Source: Okibacterium fritillariae
GTDB lineage: Bacteria > Actinomycetota > Actinomycetes > Actinomycetales > Microbacteriaceae
NCBI RefSeq assembly: GCF_900167575.1
Contig: NZ_FUZP01000002.1
Coordinates: 62,001-126,000, forward strand
Direction of reading: 5' to 3'
DNA: 64,000 nucleotides
Below the pieces are notes generated by a model, which saw only the letters and a program-made list of their open reading frames with translations, had not been told where the DNA came from and ran no database searches. Positions 58,771-64,000 of the stretch are shown in pieces (positions within the stretch are counted from its first letter, which is position 1; every line of letters begins with the position of its first letter). The position numbers were made by a program, and so were the translations under genes.

Positions 58771-59743
58771 TGAACGACAGCTCCTTCTTGTTACCGAATA
58801 TGCCTTGTGGCCTGAATATCACCAGCAGCATGAGTGCGAGACCCACGAGGATGAATCGGATCTGGCCGGCCTGGCTGGTCGAGATGAACGACAGGATGCC
58901 GACATCGATGAGTCCATAGAGGATGCCCTGCGTGAGCGACAGCACGACCCAGAAGATCATGGCGCCGATGATCGGGCCGAAGAGGGTCGCGGCCCCACCG
59001 AGGAGCATGATCGTCCAGATGAAGAACGTGAGCGCCGTTCCGTAGTTAGCGGGCTGGACGGCACGCGGCAGGATGAAGATCACGCCGGCGAGCGAGCCGA
59101 AGACACCACCGAGCACGAGTGCCTGCATCTTGTAGGAGTAGACGTTCTTGCCGAGGGCGCGCACGGCATCCTCGTCTTCACGCACGGCCTTGACGACGCG
59201 ACCCCAGGGGCTGCGCATCAGCAGGAACACGAGCAGGGTGGCGAGGAGCACGATGCCCCAGCCGACGAGGCGCACCCACCACTGGTCCGCCGAATAGACG
59301 AACGGGCCGAAACCGTAGCGGCCCTCGGGCAGCGGGTTGATGTCGTAGAAACCGCCCGAGAAGTTGCTCAGGCCGTTGGCGGCACCCGTCACGTTCGTGA
59401 GCGAGGTCGTCGTCACGACGAAACGCATGATCTCGGCCGACGCGATGGTCACGATGGCCAGATAGTCCGCCCTCAGCCTCAGCGTCGGAATGCCGAGCAC
59501 GAAGGCGAAAAGAATGGATGCCGCGAACGCCGCCAGCACGGCCACCCAGAGCGGCGCGCCGAACGTGAGAACCGAGATGGCGAACGCATATGCGCCGATG
59601 AGCATGAAGGCTGCCTGGCCGAAGTTCAGCAGGCCCGTGTAGCCGAAGTGAATGTTCAGGCCGATGGCCGCGAGGGCGTAGGCGGCGGTGGTCGGGCTGA
59701 TCAGCTCGCCCGCCGCATTGCCGAGAATATTTCCCCAGTCCAT
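58763..59743 (-). CDS. livM: Branched-chain amino-acid ABC transporter permease LivM
   Basis: 326 residues from ATG 59743. About eight to ten helices. LNIHFGYTGLLNFGQAAFMLIGAYAFA near the N-terminus and the EAA-like loop VKAVREDEDAVRALGKNVYSYK are LivM hallmarks; it ends FRPQGIFGNKKEL. 10 bp after livH. Confidence 0.93.
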   Translation of the reverse strand: MDWGNILGNAAGELISPTTAAYALAAIGLNIHFGYTGLLNFGQAAFMLIGAYAFAISVLTFGAPLWVAVLAAFAASILFAFVLGIPTLRLRADYLAIVTIASAEIMRFVVTTTSLTNVTGAANGLSNFSGGFYDINPLPEGRYGFGPFVYSADQWWVRLVGWGIVLLATLLVFLLMRSPWGRVVKAVREDEDAVRALGKNVYSYKMQALVLGGVFGSLAGVIFILPRAVQPANYGTALTFFIWTIMLLGGAATLFGPIIGAMIFWVVLSLTQGILYGLIDVGILSFISTSQAGQIRFILVGLALMLLVIFRPQGIFGNKKELSFSV

Positions 59744-59753
59744 GAGTATCTCC

Positions 59754-61124
59754 CTAACCGATCCGCTCGCGGCGGCCGAGTATGCCCTGCGGGCGAACGA
59801 GCAAAACGAGAATGAGAACGACGAGAGCCGAGGCGTACTTCAGGTCGGGCGGCAGCACGAGCGTCGAGAGCTCGACGAACAGCCCCACGACGATCGAGCC
59901 GATGAGCGCCCCGAAGGCCGTTCCGAGCCCGCCGAGTGTGACCGCGGCGAACATCATCAGCAGGATCTGGAACCCCATGTCCCACGAGACCTGGCGGTAC
60001 AGCGCGAACATCACACCGGCCAGGGCCGACAGGGCGCCGGCCAAGATCCACACGATGCGGATGATGCGGTCGACGTTGATGCCGGACGCGGCGGCGAGCG
60101 ACGCATTGTCCGACACGGCGCGCGTAGCCTTACCGATGCGCGTTCGGGTGAGGAAGTATCCGACCGCCAGCAGCACGACGACGCTGAGGCCCATGCTGAT
60201 GAGCGTGGCGACCGTCAAACGCAGCGGACCAATGATGACGGGTGTCGAGAGGCCCACGTTCATGGTCTTCGTCTGGCCGCCGATGTTGAAGAGGTAGACG
60301 TAGCGCAACACGATCGAGAGGCCGATGGACACCACCATGGCCTGCACGAGTCTCACCCCCCTGCGCCTCAAGGGTTTCCAGATCACGGCGTCGTTCAGAT
60401 AGCCGAAGACGGCGCCCAGCAGCACGGCGACGATGGTCGCAACCACGATGTTGAGGCCGAGCAGCACGCCGAACACCCACGACATGATGGCGCCGAACGT
60501 GACCATCTCGCCCTGGGCGAAGTTGTTGAGGCCCGTGGTGCCGAAGATCAGCGTGATGCCGATGGCCGCGAGGGCCAGCAGCAGGCCGAAGTTGAGGCCG
60601 GCGACGATGCGGATGAGCAGCTGTTCGCCGAACCCCGTGGTCTGCCGGGTGTCCTCACCCGTGGGGAACAGCACGCTGACCGAGTTGGTCTGAGCGAGCG
60701 TGATCTCTTTGCTGGCCTCGGTGCCGTCGCGCAGGGCGACGCCGTCGGGCAGGGTCGACTCGTCGAGCGCGACCGTGTACGTGCCGGGTTCCGGAACGTT
60801 GACGGTCCAGCGGCCCTGGGCGTTCGTGCTGACGGTTTCGTCGAATCCGTTGCCCGAGACGGCGACGTCGACGCTTTCGACGCCCTCGTCCCCGGACTTG
60901 ATGATTCCCGACACCGTGAAGGTGCTGGTGAAGTCGCTCGTGGGTTCCGGGCTGGGTGCCGGGGTCGCCGACAGGTGCACGGTGTCGACGGATGCCGGGG
61001 CGGCCGCAGAGGCGCTGGCGGCCGGCATCCCGATACTGACGACGAGAGCGAAACAGACGGATAAGACACTGGCAAATACCAGGGCGAGGCGACCCACCAT
61101 CGCGTGTGGTCGTGAACGGCCCAA
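59754..61124 (-). CDS. livH: LivH permease fused to a secreted carboxypeptidase-regulatory-like domain
   Basis: 456 residues from TTG 61124; GGAGGT lies five bases upstream (plus strand 61130-61135), which decides this start. An ATG at 61100 is a weaker option. Residues about 9-41 are a signal peptide (cleavage after ASASA), 68-155 an Ig-like carboxypeptidase-regulatory domain (TVSGIIKSGDEGVESVDVAV, then NAQGRWTVNVPEPGTYTVAL), and about 165-456 the LivH permease (FGTTGLNNFAQGEMVTFG, ending RPQGILGRRERIG). Ordinary LivH is about 290-300 residues. Confidence 0.88.
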   Translation of the reverse strand: MGRSRPHAMVGRLALVFASVLSVCFALVVSIGMPAASASAAAPASVDTVHLSATPAPSPEPTSDFTSTFTVSGIIKSGDEGVESVDVAVSGNGFDETVSTNAQGRWTVNVPEPGTYTVALDESTLPDGVALRDGTEASKEITLAQTNSVSVLFPTGEDTRQTTGFGEQLLIRIVAGLNFGLLLALAAIGITLIFGTTGLNNFAQGEMVTFGAIMSWVFGVLLGLNIVVATIVAVLLGAVFGYLNDAVIWKPLRRRGVRLVQAMVVSIGLSIVLRYVYLFNIGGQTKTMNVGLSTPVIIGPLRLTVATLISMGLSVVVLLAVGYFLTRTRIGKATRAVSDNASLAAASGINVDRIIRIVWILAGALSALAGVMFALYRQVSWDMGFQILLMMFAAVTLGGLGTAFGALIGSIVVGLFVELSTLVLPPDLKYASALVVLILVLLVRPQGILGRRERIG

Positions 61125-61284
61125 GCTGCACCTCCATTGTGTGAGACGGGAGGGCGGTTGCCCCCAGTTTCCGTCTTCGTGCGCTGACTGGTGGCCGACG
61201 CTACAGCGGGTATGTGTCGAATATGTTTCCGGCACAGCACTCGTTTTTTTCACCCCGTCCACTTTGACGGCCACTGCCCGATAG

Positions 61285-62898
<1,614 letters not shown>

Positions 62899-62916
62899 CG
62901 CGCACGCGCACGCGCA
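62899..62916 (+). repeat. Three 6-bp repeats directly after the guaB stop
   Basis: CGCGCA three times, beginning at the base after the TAG. Confidence 0.8.
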
Positions 62917-62925
62917 CCGCTGGAC

Positions 62926-62961
62926 CGAAACCCCCGTCTCGACTGCGAGGCGGGGGTTTCG
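62926..62961 (+). terminator. Terminator after guaB
   Basis: CGAAACCCCCG and CGGGGGTTTCG arms with an inner CTCG-ACTG-CGAG stem (16 pairs including one G-U), followed by TCCTG. Same design as the rplQ terminator. Confidence 0.85.
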
Positions 62962-63097
62962 TCCTGCCGGAGGCCGGATGGGAAGGGCCGGAGGGAGTGG
63001 CGCAAGGGAGCGGCGGGGCAATTGTCGGGGGCGTCCGTGGGCCTCGCCGGGGATGGGAAGCCGATGCCGCGCGAGAGGGGCCGGGCGTCGGCGACGA

Positions 63098-63103
63098 TAA
63101 GGT
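63098..63103 (+). promoter_or_regulatory. -10 element of guaB3, leaderless
   Basis: TAAGGT ends 6 nt before GTG 63110; the GGGGG between them is too close for a normal ribosome-binding site. Confidence 0.45.
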
Positions 63104-63109
63104 AGGGGG

Positions 63110-64000
63110 GTGAGCTACGAAAACGAGATCGGCGTGTCCAAACGCGCCCGACGTGCCTATGCCTTCGATGACATCGCGGTCGTTCCCTCGCGCAGGACGC
63201 GCGATCCCGAAGACGTGTCGGTGTCGTGGTCGATCGACGCCTACCAGTTCGGCATCCCGTTCCTCGCGGCACCGATGGACTCGGTGGTGTCGCCGTCGAC
63301 GGCCATCATGATGGGGCAGCTCGGGGGACTCGGCGTGCTCGACCTCGAGGGGCTGTGGACGCGGTACGAGAACCCCGAGCCCTACCTGGCCGAGATCGCG
63401 CAGCTGAGCGCGGCCCAGGCCACCGCTCGGATGCAGGAGATCTACTCCGAGCCCATCAAGCCCGAGCTCGTCACGGCGCGACTGGCCGAGATCCGCGCGG
63501 CCGGTGTAACGGTTGCGGGTGCGCTGTCGCCGCAGCGCACGCAGGAGCTCTATGAGACCGTCGTCGCGGCCGGCGTCGACCTGTTCGTCATCCGCGGCAC
63601 CACGGTGTCGGCCGAGCACGTCTCGAAGAACCAAGAGCCGCTCAACCTGAAGAAGTTCATCTACGAGCTCGACGTTCCCGTCATCGTGGGTGGGGCATCC
63701 ACCTACACTGCGGCGCTGCACCTCATGCGCACGGGCGCGGCCGGCGTGCTCGTCGGCTTCGGCGGGGGAGCGGCGTCGACCACGCGCGCCACTCTCGGCA
63801 TCCACGCCCCCATGGCAACCGCCGTCGCCGATGTGGCCGGCGCTCGCCGCGACTACATGGACGAATCGGGCGGCCGATACGTGCACGTCATCGCCGACGG
63901 TGGCCTCGGCACGTCGGGCGATATCGTCAAGGCGATCGCCTGCGGTGCCGATGCGGTCATGCTCGGCAGCGCCCTCGCGCGCTCGACCGATGCGCCCGGC
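63110..64000 (+). CDS. guaB3: GuaB3-type IMP dehydrogenase-related protein (3' end outside window)
   Basis: 297 residues visible, cut by the window end. TIM-barrel of the IMPDH/GMPR family without CBS domains: FDDIAVVPSRRT, FGIPFLAAPMDSVVSP, then ADGGLGTSGDIVKAIACGADAVMLGSAL. Where GuaB has the catalytic loop GPGSICTTR, this protein has GFGGGAASTTR, so the nucleophilic Cys is missing. The GuaB3 group is often encoded beside guaB in actinobacteria and its role is unsettled. Predicted leaderless from GTG 63110. Confidence 0.88.
   Translation, partial: MSYENEIGVSKRARRAYAFDDIAVVPSRRTRDPEDVSVSWSIDAYQFGIPFLAAPMDSVVSPSTAIMMGQLGGLGVLDLEGLWTRYENPEPYLAEIAQLSAAQATARMQEIYSEPIKPELVTARLAEIRAAGVTVAGALSPQRTQELYETVVAAGVDLFVIRGTTVSAEHVSKNQEPLNLKKFIYELDVPVIVGGASTYTAALHLMRTGAAGVLVGFGGGAASTTRATLGIHAPMATAVADVAGARRDYMDESGGRYVHVIADGGLGTSGDIVKAIACGADAVMLGSALARSTDAPG

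Overview
The window is a 64 kb piece of a high-GC actinobacterial chromosome. Gene order, GTG/TTG starts, the tuf-to-S10 arrangement, lysine/alanine-extended ribosomal proteins, a LAxTG-type wall anchor and HrcA/CIRCE control of groES all fit the Micrococcales, most likely the family Microbacteriaceae. Genus and species cannot be named from the sequence alone. No tRNA, rRNA, prophage, transposase or CRISPR array was recognised.

Layout. 1-4504: small signalling or surface proteins (a basic C-terminal tail, a Pro-rich FHA protein, a membrane protein, an unknown protein, a Gln/Pro-rich single-pass protein). 4532-9336: str operon rpsL-rpsG-fusA-tuf, with a clear promoter and terminator. 9778-23436: S10-spc-type superoperon (rpsJ to rplO, secY, adk, map) ending in pabC. 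23437-31340: a divergent mannitol cluster, with a BglG/MtlR-type PTS regulator facing lac-type IIB, ptsH, ptsI, mtlA, mtlF and mtlD, so the general PTS proteins sit inside a single-sugar operon. 31469-34759: infA-rpmJ-rpsM-rpsK-rpoA-rplQ. 34839-38626: a tandem GNAT protein, then a convergent two-gene operon for a secreted cohesin with a LASTG wall anchor and a secreted amidase carrying a dockerin. 38790-43353: truA, rplM-rpsI, glmM, coaA. 43388-49605: glmS, acpS, alr and the tsaE-tsaB-rimI-tsaD cluster. 49742-53784: a YGQPQ-repeat DUF4190 protein, a methyltransferase, CIRCE-controlled groES and rarD. 53914-61124: livK facing livH-M-G-F, with a PadR/membrane-protein module between. 61396-64000: guaB and a truncated guaB3.

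Most interesting. (1) The cohesin/LASTG plus dockerin-amidase pair looks like a minimal one-enzyme surface display system outside any cellulosome. (2) Several genes carry tandem repeats that begin at, or span, their own stop codon (pabC, glmM, tsaE, the HAAS-like gene, guaB). (3) At least ten genes have a TAnnnT -10 element 6-8 nt before the start codon, mostly without a Shine-Dalgarno, predicting leaderless mRNAs; coaA and glmS do this divergently across 34 bp. (4) LivH has a secreted carboxypeptidase-regulatory-like domain fused to its N-terminus. (5) Strong hairpins without U-tracts sit at many ribosomal-operon junctions.
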